Below, piece after piece: positions 1-8,610 of a stretch of 33,982 bases of DNA; positions within the stretch are counted from its first letter, which is position 1; every line of letters begins with the position of its first letter. Below the pieces are notes generated by a model. It had not been told where the DNA came from. It worked only from the letters and a program-made list of their open reading frames with translations, and ran no database searches. Origin of the DNA: Minisyncoccota bacterium. GTDB lineage: Bacteria; Patescibacteriota; Minisyncoccia; SW-4-49-11. Position numbers and translations under genes: made by a program. The stretch spans positions 1 through 33,982 of the forward strand of contig JALQTA010000003.1 in NCBI GenBank assembly GCA_023264145.1, read 5' to 3'.

Positions 1-589
1 TCATAATAGTGACTTTTTCTTGTCTTGTCAACTCATCTAAGGCACTCTGAATGAGCTTTAGATCTTGTTTCATCTCAGGTAAGATGACATATTCAAGAGC
101 ATTTACTCGTCGTCTGGTGATTTCTATTTCTTCAGCTAATAGTCTAGCAGTAAACTCTATCTCCGCTAATTGAATAATGAGGGGTAAAATAGATTGAAGA
201 GATGAAAGGGATTGGTCTAAATCTTTTGGAGTTCCAAAGGTTCCATATTGAAAAGGGTCTCCTTCGATATGAGGGATAATATGAGGGATTTTGACACCCA
301 TAATAGATTTTGTCTGAAGTTCAAGATTAATACTTACTTGGGATAGCTGAGTTAACTCCTGCAATGTTTGCTCCGAAATTTTTGTTTGAGCAAATTGAAA
401 GAGTTGAATAGCTTCTACTATTTTTGGGGTTAGCTCTCCTCTAAGACGAATAACTTCTTGAATAATAGCCAGGAACTGTTGGATCAGACCATCTCTTTTA
501 TCGGTAAGTAAACTATGCCCTCGAGAAGCGGTTTTAATCTTCTTTTTGAGTCGGAGAGCCTCTTGTCTAGTAGGTTTTACGGATGACAT
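1..589 (-). CDS. atpD (ntpD): V/A-type ATPase subunit D (3' end outside window)
   Basis: Central-stalk subunit D of a V/A-type rotary ATPase, the shaft that couples the A3B3 head to the membrane ring. Hand translation from the ATG at 589 gives 196 codons without a stop before the window edge. It begins MSSVKPTRQEALRLKKKIK, the typical subunit D N-terminus (PTR..LL.LK.+L), and later contains RRRVNALEYVILPEM, the family's conserved C-terminal helix motif. Most of the protein is present; only the extreme C-terminus is missing. It starts 2 nt after the stop of subunit B, so it is the last visible gene of the operon. No Shine-Dalgarno sequence precedes the start. Confidence 0.95.
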   Translation of the reverse strand, partial: MSSVKPTRQEALRLKKKIKTASRGHSLLTDKRDGLIQQFLAIIQEVIRLRGELTPKIVEAIQLFQFAQTKISEQTLQELTQLSQVSINLELQTKSIMGVKIPHIIPHIEGDPFQYGTFGTPKDLDQSLSSLQSILPLIIQLAEIEFTARLLAEEIEITRRRVNALEYVILPEMKQDLKLIQSALDELTRQEKVTIM

Positions 590-591
590 GA

Positions 592-1980
592 TTATAGGGT
601 AGAATATTTCTCAATAAACTCAGGCTTAATTTTCTTTAATTCTTTTTGGGGAAGAATGGATAATAATTCCCAAGATAAATTAAGGGTATCTAAGATAGTT
701 CGGTTTTCTCGTCTTCCTTGAGTGATATATCGTTTTTCAAAAGCTTCAGCAAATTTAATATAGGCTTTATCGGTATCTGAAAGAGCAGATTCTCCTAAAA
801 TAAGAGCTAATTCTTTAATCTCTGTTCCTTTTGCATAGGATGAGGCCATTTGATCTTTAACTGCTGATAAGTCTTCTCGAGTAAACTTTTTATCTACTCC
901 AATACGTGATAGGGATCCGATTGGTTGTATAGGTGGGTAAATAGACTTATTATGGAGTTCACGATTGACCATAATTTGCCCTTCTGTGATATATCCTGTA
1001 AGATCGGGGATTGGATGTTGCTTATCATCATCTGGCATGGTAAGAATAGGAATTTGAGTCAATGAACCATTAGATCCTTTTATCAACCCTGCTCTTTCAT
1101 AGAGAGTAGCTAAATCAGTATACAAATATCCTGGATATCCACGTCGTCCTGGAATTTCTTTTCGGGAAGCTGAGACTTCTCGAAGAGCATCAGCATAATT
1201 GGTCATATCAGTCATTATTACCAATACATGCATATTTTTCTCAAAAGCTAAATATTCTCCAAGAGTGAGAGCCAGTCTAGGAAGTGTAATACGTTCTACA
1301 ATAGGATCACTTGCGGTATTGATAAACAGGGCAGCTCTTTCCATTGCTCCTGTTTTTTCAAAGGAATTAATAAAGAATTGAGCTTCTTCAAAAGTCACTC
1401 CCATAGCTGCAAAAATTACTGCAAATGGTTCATCAGCTTCTACTACTTCATTTCCATTTTTTACTTCTACTACACGTGCTTGTTCTGCAATTTGAGCTGC
1501 AAGTTCAGCATGAGGTAGTCCTGAACCTGAAAAAATAGGTAGTTTTTGTCCTCGTACAAGGGCATTTAATCCATCAATAGTAGAGATTCCTGTTTGAATA
1601 AATTCACTAGGGAATTTACGCATTCCTGGATTAATAGGAGATCCATTAATATCGAGATATTTTTCTGCGATAATCTGGGGTCCATTATCTTTTACTTCTC
1701 CTGCTCCGGTGAAGATACGTCCTAGCATAGATTCAGAAACTCCAAATTCTAGGGTTTTTCCTAAGAAGGCGATTTCAGCGGTTTCGGTATCAAGGCCTTC
1801 AGTATTGGTGAATAGTTGTACAATAGCGGTGTCTTTCCCTGCTTCCAGTACTCGTCCTTTACGGGTTACTCCCTTTGAGTCTCGGATTTCGACAATTTCT
1901 TCAAATGCTACTTGCGGCACTTTTTCTACTACGACAAGTGGACCTGCAATTTCTTTGATCGTGTTATACCATTTTTTCAT
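592..1980 (-). CDS. atpB (ntpB): V/A-type ATPase subunit B
   Basis: Non-catalytic nucleotide-binding subunit B of the A3B3 head, 462 aa, the normal family length. The N-terminal beta-barrel starts at [14 protein letters not shown]. The degenerate P-loop region reads [19 protein letters not shown], lacking the Walker A lysine as expected for B. The sequence [20 protein letters not shown] is the highly conserved stretch contributing to the A/B interface. The ATG lies 9 nt after the stop of subunit A; a weak AGGA about 10 nt upstream is one of the few SD-like strings in this operon. Confidence 0.98.
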   Translation of the reverse strand: MKKWYNTIKEIAGPLVVVEKVPQVAFEEIVEIRDSKGVTRKGRVLEAGKDTAIVQLFTNTEGLDTETAEIAFLGKTLEFGVSESMLGRIFTGAGEVKDNGPQIIAEKYLDINGSPINPGMRKFPSEFIQTGISTIDGLNALVRGQKLPIFSGSGLPHAELAAQIAEQARVVEVKNGNEVVEADEPFAVIFAAMGVTFEEAQFFINSFEKTGAMERAALFINTASDPIVERITLPRLALTLGEYLAFEKNMHVLVIMTDMTNYADALREVSASRKEIPGRRGYPGYLYTDLATLYERAGLIKGSNGSLTQIPILTMPDDDKQHPIPDLTGYITEGQIMVNRELHNKSIYPPIQPIGSLSRIGVDKKFTREDLSAVKDQMASSYAKGTEIKELALILGESALSDTDKAYIKFAEAFEKRYITQGRRENRTILDTLNLSWELLSILPQKELKKIKPEFIEKYSTL

Positions 1981-1989
1981 ATAATTATC

Positions 1990-3804
1990 CTAAATTCCGT
2001 TGATTACTTTGTTAATACCGAAGTTCGATGAACTATGATGGTCTTTGAGTTTATTAATAGTTGTGGGAATAGTTTCAATCAGTTCAGCAATAGATTCAAT
2101 CTCTGACTCTGGAGTATTCTTGAGTCTACTAATAGTATCTCGAATCTCAATATCAATAATATCTGAGAGTTCAATATGAGGATGTTCTTGAGCAAATACG
2201 GTTGCTTCTTGATGGAAGGTAAGCATTGCTTTGAGCATCAGATACATTTTACGCGTTGAAGCAAAGGCATCAATTTCATCAAAGGCATTCTGTTGCAGAT
2301 AATCTTCTCTAAGTCCCCGAGCAGTATCAAGGAGAATTTTTTCAGACATAGATAAGGCATCCATACCTACTAATTTGATAATATCATCTAAATCATTCTC
2401 TTTTTGAAGAATTTGCATAGCCAAGTCTCGGAGCTCTCCCCAGTCTGCTGCAGTTTTATTGATAAAGTACTCTTCTACATTATCTCGATATAAACTATAG
2501 CTATTAAGCCAATGAATAGAAGGAAAATGTTTTTTAGCGGCAAGTGATGCATCAAGTCCCCAAAAAGCTTTGGTTACTTTGAGAGTAGCTTGGCTTACCG
2601 GTTCAGATAAATCTCCTCCTGGAGGAGATACGGCGGCAATAATTGTTGCTGATCCTATTCTTCCTTCTGATCCAAGTGTTGTTACAATTCCTGCTCTTTC
2701 ATAGAATGCAGAGATTCGAGATCCAAGATAAGCAGGGTATCCTTCTTCTCCTGGCATTTCTTCTAATCGTCCTGACATTTCACGCATAGCTTCAGCCCAA
2801 CGAGAGGTTGAATCTGCCATCATGGCTACATTATATCCCATATCTCGATAATACTCAGCAAGAGTAATTCCAGTATATACAGAAGCTTCACGAGCAGCTA
2901 TTGGCATATTTGAGGTATTAGCAACCAGAATAGTTCTTTCCATTAACGGTCGTCCAGACTTTGGATCTTTAAGATGAGGGAATTCTACCAGTACATCAGT
3001 AATTTCATTTCCTCTTTCTCCACATCCCACATAGACTACGATATCCGCATCAGACCATTTAGCTAATTGTTGTTGGATAACGGTTTTTCCGGCTCCAAAT
3101 GGCCCTGGTACAGCTGCTGCTCCTCCTTTTGGAATAGGGAAAAAGGTATCAATAATTCGTTGTTGGGTAATCAGAGGGGTAGAGGGAATTTGTTTCATTT
3201 GATAGGGTCTTGGAGTTCTGACTGGCCATTTATGCATCAGTTGAACGGGTGTATCTCCAATTATTGCAATATCTTGGGTAACCGTAAATTCACCTGCTTC
3301 AATTTGAGTAACGGTTCCAGAAATTCCAAATGGGACAAGAATTTTATGAGTGATTAATTCAGTTTCTTGTACTGTTCCTAATATATCTCCTGCCCCTACA
3401 GAATCACCTTGTTTCACAATAGGCTTAAACATCCATTTAGTCTCTCTATTTAATGTAGGAGCAGTAACTCCTTTGGTAATATATCCTGCATTTAGTCCTT
3501 GGTCAGCTACTTTTTCAGCAATAACATTAAGCGGACGTAAAATTCCATCAAATAATCCTGAGGTTAATAGTCCCGGACCTAATTCGATACTAAGTGGTTC
3601 TCCGGTAGAGATAGCAGGTTCTCCTACTTTAAGTCCGGAAATATCTTCATATACCTGAATAGAGGCGGTATCACCTTTTAATTCAATAATTTCTCCTAAT
3701 AGTTGAAGATTTCCCACTTTGACCAAATCATACATTTTGGCTCCTTTCATAGAGTCAGCAATGACAAGTGGTCCTGATATTTTGATAATAATTCCGGTAT
3801 TCAT
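1990..3804 (-). CDS. atpA (ntpA): V/A-type ATPase catalytic subunit A
   Basis: Catalytic ATP-hydrolysing subunit of the V/A-type ATPase, 604 aa from the chosen ATG. Walker A is GPFGAGKT with lysine at about residue 240, close to K238 of Enterococcus hirae NtpA. The non-homologous region typical of A subunits follows the N-terminal barrel ([16 protein letters not shown] onward). The conserved [14 protein letters not shown] and [11 protein letters not shown] stretches are intact. An in-frame TTG at 3822 overlaps the stop of subunit F and would add six residues. I prefer the ATG at 3804 because [14 protein letters not shown] matches the usual A-subunit N-terminus. Confidence 0.97.
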   Translation of the reverse strand: MNTGIIIKISGPLVIADSMKGAKMYDLVKVGNLQLLGEIIELKGDTASIQVYEDISGLKVGEPAISTGEPLSIELGPGLLTSGLFDGILRPLNVIAEKVADQGLNAGYITKGVTAPTLNRETKWMFKPIVKQGDSVGAGDILGTVQETELITHKILVPFGISGTVTQIEAGEFTVTQDIAIIGDTPVQLMHKWPVRTPRPYQMKQIPSTPLITQQRIIDTFFPIPKGGAAAVPGPFGAGKTVIQQQLAKWSDADIVVYVGCGERGNEITDVLVEFPHLKDPKSGRPLMERTILVANTSNMPIAAREASVYTGITLAEYYRDMGYNVAMMADSTSRWAEAMREMSGRLEEMPGEEGYPAYLGSRISAFYERAGIVTTLGSEGRIGSATIIAAVSPPGGDLSEPVSQATLKVTKAFWGLDASLAAKKHFPSIHWLNSYSLYRDNVEEYFINKTAADWGELRDLAMQILQKENDLDDIIKLVGMDALSMSEKILLDTARGLREDYLQQNAFDEIDAFASTRKMYLMLKAMLTFHQEATVFAQEHPHIELSDIIDIEIRDTISRLKNTPESEIESIAELIETIPTTINKLKDHHSSSNFGINKVINGI

Positions 3805-3818
3805 AGAGGTTATGTTAA

Positions 3819-4142
3819 TCAAGAGGTGAATAATGTATCAAGGCTCATTCCTACAGCTTTCTCAGTAAGACGCTTTAACTCATCTACTGAGGAACTTCCT
3901 TTGGTGATAGGGAGCTGTGAGATAGGAATATTGAGCTGATTTAATACTTTTTTTTGTTTGTCAGAAAGAGTAATTGCTGATGATATAAAGATAATAGCAT
4001 AAGCATCAATATCTTGAATAATCTTGTTAATAATTTCATCTAAACTTATATTATCGCTACTTATTGTTTCAAATCCAAATAATTGAAATAATACAATAAT
4101 ATCAGAGTCTGCAATTATAACCGGTTTTTTATAGTAATTCAT
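3819..4142 (-). CDS. atpF (ntpG): V/A-type ATPase subunit F
   Basis: Small central-stalk subunit F (107 aa; NtpG in Enterococcus naming), which binds subunit D and modulates hydrolysis. The fold prediction rests on length, the Rossmann-like alternation of hydrophobic strands ([18 protein letters not shown] near residue 7, then [11 protein letters not shown]) and the invariant position between subunits C and A. The ATG overlaps the stop of subunit C by 4 bases (ATGA), which suggests translational coupling. Sequence similarity alone would be weak; operon position makes the call firm. Confidence 0.9.
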   Translation of the reverse strand: MNYYKKPVIIADSDIIVLFQLFGFETISSDNISLDEIINKIIQDIDAYAIIFISSAITLSDKQKKVLNQLNIPISQLPITKGSSSVDELKRLTEKAVGMSLDTLFTS

Positions 4143-5077
4143 AAAATTGAATAATCAATAAATCGTATATAGGCTTCTTCTGCTTCAATGTGTTTGGTAT
4201 GATGTAAAATAATTAATTTGAGATTTGCAATCACATACTGTAAGGTTTCGGTGTATTGGATAATTCTATCAGATGACATCCCCGTAAATTGAGCGGCATT
4301 TAATGCTTGGATTTCTCGACGAATTAGGGTGTTTTCGATATTAATAACATTAATATCAGCAGGAGAAAGGTGTAAAAATTGCCCAATATCTCCTAAAATA
4401 TCTCCGAAACTAAAGCTCTTAACGGCATTAATAGCTAAACTTCCTTGGACAGGTAATAAATGTCTTACGATATGTTCTTGAGATTGCCCCTTATTATTAC
4501 GAGCTATTACATTGAGAAGGGTATAGCTATCAATTTTAGCTAATATAAAAGCTTTCATAACAGGGCTTGTGATGGCGATATGTTCAAATAAGAGAGTAAG
4601 GAAAATTTCTTCTAAATAGGAAATAATACCAAAACTATCTGAAGAATGAATGATTTTCTCTTCTTTTTTAAGTAAGTATTTTTTGAATTTAGTAGCAAAA
4701 TAGAGCTTCCCTGATATTTCTGAAAGTATTTCAGAAAAAGCCTGTTCCCCTAATTGTTCTCCATACACGGTTTTATTGAGCGTGAGCTGTTTGAGGGTAT
4801 CAAAATCTCTATGAAGCTGTAAATACACAAAAGGAGCGGAATTTTCAGGGAGAAGAGACAATAACTGATCTATTTGATGTTGATAATAGATATTGAGTTT
4901 ATGTAACATAATATCAGAGTCCATATCAGAGATATGAAAAGACGATGTAAGAATAGTATGTACATTTTCTATTCCTCCCGAAACTAATATATGTTTTAAT
5001 TCTGCGGAGGAAGGAAGATGTCCTAATCTTGATACATAGCGACTTGATACTCCAGATAAAGGGACCTGTAAACTCAT
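4139..5077 (-). CDS. atpC (ntpC): V/A-type ATPase subunit C
   Basis: Subunit C (312 aa; d/AC39-type) sits as a socket between the central stalk and the membrane ring. The protein is helix-rich and soluble, with no membrane segment, and has the usual length of 310-350 aa for the family. Recognisable features are the N-terminal YVSRLGHLPSSAELKHIL and a C-terminal helical domain ending in [17 protein letters not shown], resembling the E-N-R/Y-I-like end of the family. Its start overlaps the end of subunit E by ATGA and its stop overlaps the start of subunit F in the same way, so E, C and F are probably translated as a coupled block. Confidence 0.9.
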   Translation of the reverse strand: MSLQVPLSGVSSRYVSRLGHLPSSAELKHILVSGGIENVHTILTSSFHISDMDSDIMLHKLNIYYQHQIDQLLSLLPENSAPFVYLQLHRDFDTLKQLTLNKTVYGEQLGEQAFSEILSEISGKLYFATKFKKYLLKKEEKIIHSSDSFGIISYLEEIFLTLLFEHIAITSPVMKAFILAKIDSYTLLNVIARNNKGQSQEHIVRHLLPVQGSLAINAVKSFSFGDILGDIGQFLHLSPADINVINIENTLIRREIQALNAAQFTGMSSDRIIQYTETLQYVIANLKLIILHHTKHIEAEEAYIRFIDYSIL

Positions 5078-5613
5078 ATATGTTGCATTACTAAAGGCAA
5101 GGTTTTTTCTTTAACCAAGGAAAGGATTTCTTCTACGGTAATTTCAATATGCCCAGAGTTAAGAGTTGCTGTTGCTTTTCCAAGGGATAGGGATACTTTC
5201 TTAGTCATCTTTGTATCATATCCAGCTTTTTGTATAAGTGTTTCTAATTGAGATGCATATTCTCCAGATAAAGAGAATAGAGTTTCTTGAGGAATATCTT
5301 TGAGAGTTTGATGAATAAGATTGCTTACAAAAGAAGATGTTAATATATCTGGAATAAGGTTGGTATACAGAGTATCTAATTCATTTTGAAGAGTATAGCC
5401 TTCAGTAAATTTTTGATCTTTGATTGTCTGAAACTTTTTGAAATTAATTTCCATAGCCACAGCCTGATCAATTTCTTCAGCATGACGTTTTTTTATTTGA
5501 TTAAGATTATCATCCCATAGAGATTTTACTTCTCTAAACTCTTTCTCAAGTTTTTCCTTGAGTAATGAGAGATCTTGATTTCCTTTTGACTGTATGGAAT
5601 TAGCTAATGTCAT
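5074..5613 (-). CDS. atpE (ntpE): V/A-type ATPase subunit E (peripheral stalk)
   Basis: Peripheral-stalk subunit E, 179 aa, which pairs with a G/H-type coiled-coil protein to form the stator. The N-terminal ~80 residues are charged and helical (LSLLKEKLEKEFREVKSLW onward), consistent with the long stalk helix. The C-terminal half is a mixed domain that would cap the A3B3 head. It follows the K proteolipid by 9 nt and overlaps subunit C by 4. Family assignment rests on length, the two-part architecture and the operon position between K and C. Confidence 0.87.
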   Translation of the reverse strand: MTLANSIQSKGNQDLSLLKEKLEKEFREVKSLWDDNLNQIKKRHAEEIDQAVAMEINFKKFQTIKDQKFTEGYTLQNELDTLYTNLIPDILTSSFVSNLIHQTLKDIPQETLFSLSGEYASQLETLIQKAGYDTKMTKKVSLSLGKATATLNSGHIEITVEEILSLVKEKTLPLVMQHI

Positions 5614-5622
5614 ACGTGTTAA

Positions 5623-6102
5623 TTATCCTATTGATACACCATTAATAATCAAAATTGAAACAAGAAGTCCGAACACTGCAAATGTTTCTACAAGAGCGGC
5701 AAGAATAATTACCTGTCCAATTTTAGACTTGTCTCGAGCAATAAGTTGAATTCCACTAGCAATAACATCTCCTTGATATTTACCAGAAGCTAAACAGGTA
5801 AGTCCTACAGGAATACCTGCAAAAGCTAAAATAAGTCCATTTTGCCATGAAATAGTAGCAAATTCTCCTGCTAATACTCCAGTATTTTGAAGTATTAATA
5901 CGGCTGCTAATAATCCATAAATTGCTTGAGACCCAGGTAGTGCTGAAAGAAGCAATACATTTCCGAATTGTGTCTCATCTTCAGCCACAAGCCCTGCTCC
6001 CGTTTTTCCTGCATTGGCTACTCCAATGGATGAACCTGCACCAGCAAGTCCTGCAGCTAATGCTGCTCCTAATACTGCTAAACTTACTCCTAATATTTCC
6101 AT
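5623..6102 (-). CDS. atpK (ntpK): V/A-type ATPase proteolipid subunit K, four-helix Na+-type
   Basis: Membrane rotor-ring subunit, 159 aa, a duplicated two-hairpin proteolipid with four membrane helices. The first repeat has LPGSQ at residues 55-59 and the second has the ion-binding glutamate E139 in LVETFAVFG; Q110 precedes it in the loop side of helix 3. These correspond to the Na+-coordinating set L61/T64/Q65/Q110/E139 of Enterococcus hirae NtpK, with Ser for Thr. Only one carboxylate is retained per four-helix subunit. I infer Na+ coupling from this pattern. No clear SD precedes the ATG, although this subunit is needed in many copies; see the structured gap upstream. Confidence 0.96.
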   Translation of the reverse strand: MEILGVSLAVLGAALAAGLAGAGSSIGVANAGKTGAGLVAEDETQFGNVLLLSALPGSQAIYGLLAAVLILQNTGVLAGEFATISWQNGLILAFAGIPVGLTCLASGKYQGDVIASGIQLIARDKSKIGQVIILAALVETFAVFGLLVSILIINGVSIG

Positions 6103-6148
6103 ATATTCAACTTAAATCTTAATAGAGGATATAGATCTATCTGCTATC

Positions 6149-6219
6149 CTTTTTACTATACTCTAATCTTGAGAAGATTCAGTATAGTAAAAAGAGTATC
6201 AGAACTCTTTTAGTATACT
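6149..6219 (-). promoter_or_regulatory. Intercistronic alternative hairpins between atpI and atpK
   Basis: Two inverted repeats share one arm. Hairpin 1 pairs 6149-6162 with 6181-6194 (14 perfect base pairs) and continues with AATCTT/AAGATT (6165-6170 and 6174-6179). Hairpin 2 pairs 6190-6197 with 6204-6211 (8 bp) and can extend with AGTATA/TATACT at 6181-6186 and 6214-6219. Because 6181-6194 takes part in both, the structures are mutually exclusive. Hairpin 2 overlaps the last codons and stop of atpI. No U-run follows either stem on the minus strand, so these do not look like intrinsic terminators. A role in mRNA processing, stability or attenuation that raises proteolipid output is inferred. 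Confidence 0.7.
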
Positions 6220-8241
6220 ATATTCCTGAGATCTTGTAATTACTTTAAGAGGTTTTCCTCCAGATTGGAAGAATTTGCTAAAAAATTCTACAAAATGAAG
6301 TCGACCAACATTAATATAGGTTCCTAATACATTGAGGGCGATATTAAAGATGTTACCGGCAACAAAAATGATAATCATAAGAATATATCCAAGTACAACC
6401 CAAGCTCCACCCTTTTCTACAATACCACTACCAGCTAAGTTAGCTAGGGTTCCTATAACTCCTGCAATAATACCCGTAGCAAGTCCTAGAGCCACAAGAC
6501 GAGTATAGGATAAAATATCTGATAAATATCCAACTACTCCAAAGAATACATCATAAGCACCTTTGGCAAATTTAGCAGGAATAGATTTCATCTCTCGTCC
6601 CAGAATATAAATCATCACAATAATATAGGCAATATAGATATAGAGAAGAGGATCAAGAATAAGTTGTAATCCCGCTCCTAATAATCCTGCATTAATTGCG
6701 AGTAGCAGAATACCAAATACTAATGTTCCAATCCATAATAAGGAATCAATACCCGCATCCCAGACTGATTCTTTATGAAATGCTTGGATAATATTAAGCA
6801 CTAAACCAAAGAGAAGGTGAATAATACCGAGTACAATAGTAAATCCCATTAAGGTAATAACATTATCCATTGGATTTAGTACTTGGAGATTTTGTAAGAA
6901 TGGAATAAGTCCAATATCAAATAATAATTTCATATGAGGTGAGGCACTAGCATAATCCAAAGTATCTGGAGTGATTCCAAACCAGCTTCCAAATAAAGCA
7001 CCCACAATTAATGTTGATACAGAGGCGATGAATACTACGGCAAATATATCTCGTATCCCTGCTTTGAGTCTTGGTTGTATTAAAGCAAGACCGGTTAGGA
7101 TAAGAAGAATTAATGCATATCCCGCTTCTGAAAGAGCAAGTCCAAACATTAAGGTAAAGAATAATGCAATAAATGGAGTTGGATCAATATTCCCAGCTTG
7201 AGGATATCCCATAATTTTAGTTACTGTTTCAAAATGCCGAATAATTGGTGCATTTTTCATAATAACAGGAGAATCTTCTAATGAACTCTCAAGTTCAATA
7301 ACTTGAGCATTTCGAGACAATGCAGCCACATCTTTGACAATAGTAGGAATATGATATGGATTGACCCATAACTCTATAGATGCCATACTTTCTTCTTCTA
7401 ATGTGAAAGCATGAAGATAAGAAATGAGTTGAAGATGGGAAGTAAGAACATCACTTAAGATTTGTAAATCTTTTATCTTTAAAGGTGATTTTGCTATATC
7501 TTTTTCTAAGGTAGCTAATGTTTTTATATTGATCTTATATTCTTGTTGACTGGTATGATAAATATCATAAAATGAACCAGATACTTCTGTGGGGAATTGT
7601 ATTGGAGTTGCTTGGTTTTGAACAATGTTCATTGCTTTTTTTGCCTGTTCTTTGGGTACTGCGAGAATATAGACATAGTCCGTATTCATTTTTTTGACTG
7701 ACTCTAAGACAATGGGAGATAGAGACTTCTCAAGCTGTTCAATTAAATAAGGAGCTCTTGATTCATCAATTAAAAAAGGTAAAAATCGAATATATGAATA
7801 GGGTTTAAAGATATCCAATTCAATGTCTTTGAGAGGCTCTGATTTAGCAATAGTATCTTGTAATAATTCTTGAGTACGAATTAAATCATCTTTTTGCTCT
7901 ATTTTCTCACAGATAGCAGTGGCTTTTTCAATAATAGTATCCTGCTCATCATCATAATGTTGAAATATCTTTTCAGTAATAGGGAAACGAGTATCCAAAA
8001 TTGACCCAAGAATACTTTTGTTATGAGGGTGATATTGTTTATAGATATCTAATGCTCGATTAATAATATCAAGCTTCTCTAATAATTCTTGTTGATGGGC
8101 AAGAGTTTTTTTATCTAAAGGGATATTCTCAATTTTCTCTACAATTTGGCCAATAGTATTCTTTTGAATATAGGCTAACAAAGGTAATTGTTTTTTATGA
8201 GGAACGGTGATTTGAATAAGTTTAGACGCTTGAACTCCCAT
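6199..8241 (-). CDS. atpI (ntpI): V/A-type ATPase subunit I (a-subunit)
   Basis: Membrane stator subunit I, 680 aa, normal for the family. The N-terminal ~340 residues form the soluble, partly coiled-coil arm that contacts the peripheral stalks. The C-terminal half carries about seven or eight membrane helices, starting near PTPFIALFFTLMFGLALSEAGY. The essential arginine facing the proteolipid ring is present in SYTRLVALGLA at about R581. The gene follows the small coiled-coil subunit by 27 nt. Its TGA stop lies inside a hairpin that precedes atpK. Confidence 0.97.
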   Translation of the reverse strand: MGVQASKLIQITVPHKKQLPLLAYIQKNTIGQIVEKIENIPLDKKTLAHQQELLEKLDIINRALDIYKQYHPHNKSILGSILDTRFPITEKIFQHYDDEQDTIIEKATAICEKIEQKDDLIRTQELLQDTIAKSEPLKDIELDIFKPYSYIRFLPFLIDESRAPYLIEQLEKSLSPIVLESVKKMNTDYVYILAVPKEQAKKAMNIVQNQATPIQFPTEVSGSFYDIYHTSQQEYKINIKTLATLEKDIAKSPLKIKDLQILSDVLTSHLQLISYLHAFTLEEESMASIELWVNPYHIPTIVKDVAALSRNAQVIELESSLEDSPVIMKNAPIIRHFETVTKIMGYPQAGNIDPTPFIALFFTLMFGLALSEAGYALILLILTGLALIQPRLKAGIRDIFAVVFIASVSTLIVGALFGSWFGITPDTLDYASASPHMKLLFDIGLIPFLQNLQVLNPMDNVITLMGFTIVLGIIHLLFGLVLNIIQAFHKESVWDAGIDSLLWIGTLVFGILLLAINAGLLGAGLQLILDPLLYIYIAYIIVMIYILGREMKSIPAKFAKGAYDVFFGVVGYLSDILSYTRLVALGLATGIIAGVIGTLANLAGSGIVEKGGAWVVLGYILMIIIFVAGNIFNIALNVLGTYINVGRLHFVEFFSKFFQSGGKPLKVITRSQEYSILKEF

Positions 8242-8268
8242 ATAGATGTCTATTACAGCTATTATTAA

Positions 8269-8538
8269 TTATAATTGACTTAGAATAATTTCTTTGATTT
8301 TTTGAGTATTGATATTGTTAGAGGAAATGTCAGATTGAGGGGCTGATTGCTCCATCTGTTCTGATAATCTCTTCTGTACAATACTAGATTTATTGACAAT
8401 TTCAGACTGTAATATAGCAATCTGTTCTTTGATATTGGCAATATAGGCCTGAGTTTTTTGATGATATGATTTAGTTATTTCCTCAGACTCTTGGACCAGA
8501 GTATTCTCTATTTCAATCAGATCAGTAAGTTTTTTCAT
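8269..8538 (-). CDS. ntpF: V/A-type ATPase G/H-like coiled-coil stalk subunit
   Basis: An 89-aa, highly charged, helical protein without membrane segments. The first ~65 residues have a heptad-like pattern (LTDLIEIENTLVQESEEITK onward), as expected for the G/H stalk partner of subunit E. Sequence identity in this family is low, so the call depends on size, coiled coil and its place as first gene of the operon. That place matches ntpF in Enterococcus hirae. A strong promoter lies directly upstream. Confidence 0.78.
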   Translation of the reverse strand: MKKLTDLIEIENTLVQESEEITKSYHQKTQAYIANIKEQIAILQSEIVNKSSIVQKRLSEQMEQSAPQSDISSNNINTQKIKEIILSQL

Positions 8539-8559
8539 AAATATATTAGATTACATGTC

Positions 8560-8589
8560 AGTATACCTTAAAGAAGGGGCACTTGTCAA
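8560..8589 (-). promoter_or_regulatory. Promoter of the V-ATPase operon
   Basis: On the minus strand TTGACA (8584-8589) and TATACT (8560-8565) are separated by 18 nt. Predicted transcription starts near 8553, 15 nt before the ATG at 8538. The leader contains no purine-rich SD sequence. Confidence 0.75.
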
Positions 8590-8610
8590 CCAAATTGAAT
8601 ATATAGGATA

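Noticed and set aside
3804-3822. TTG start for subunit A overlapping the subunit F stop
   Set aside because: The ATG at 3804 gives the family-typical N-terminus; the TTG adds six residues with no homology pattern. It remains possible through translational coupling.
6149-6194. Intrinsic terminator between atpI and atpK
   Set aside because: The stem is long but no T-run follows on either strand, and termination here would cut off the rest of the essential operon.
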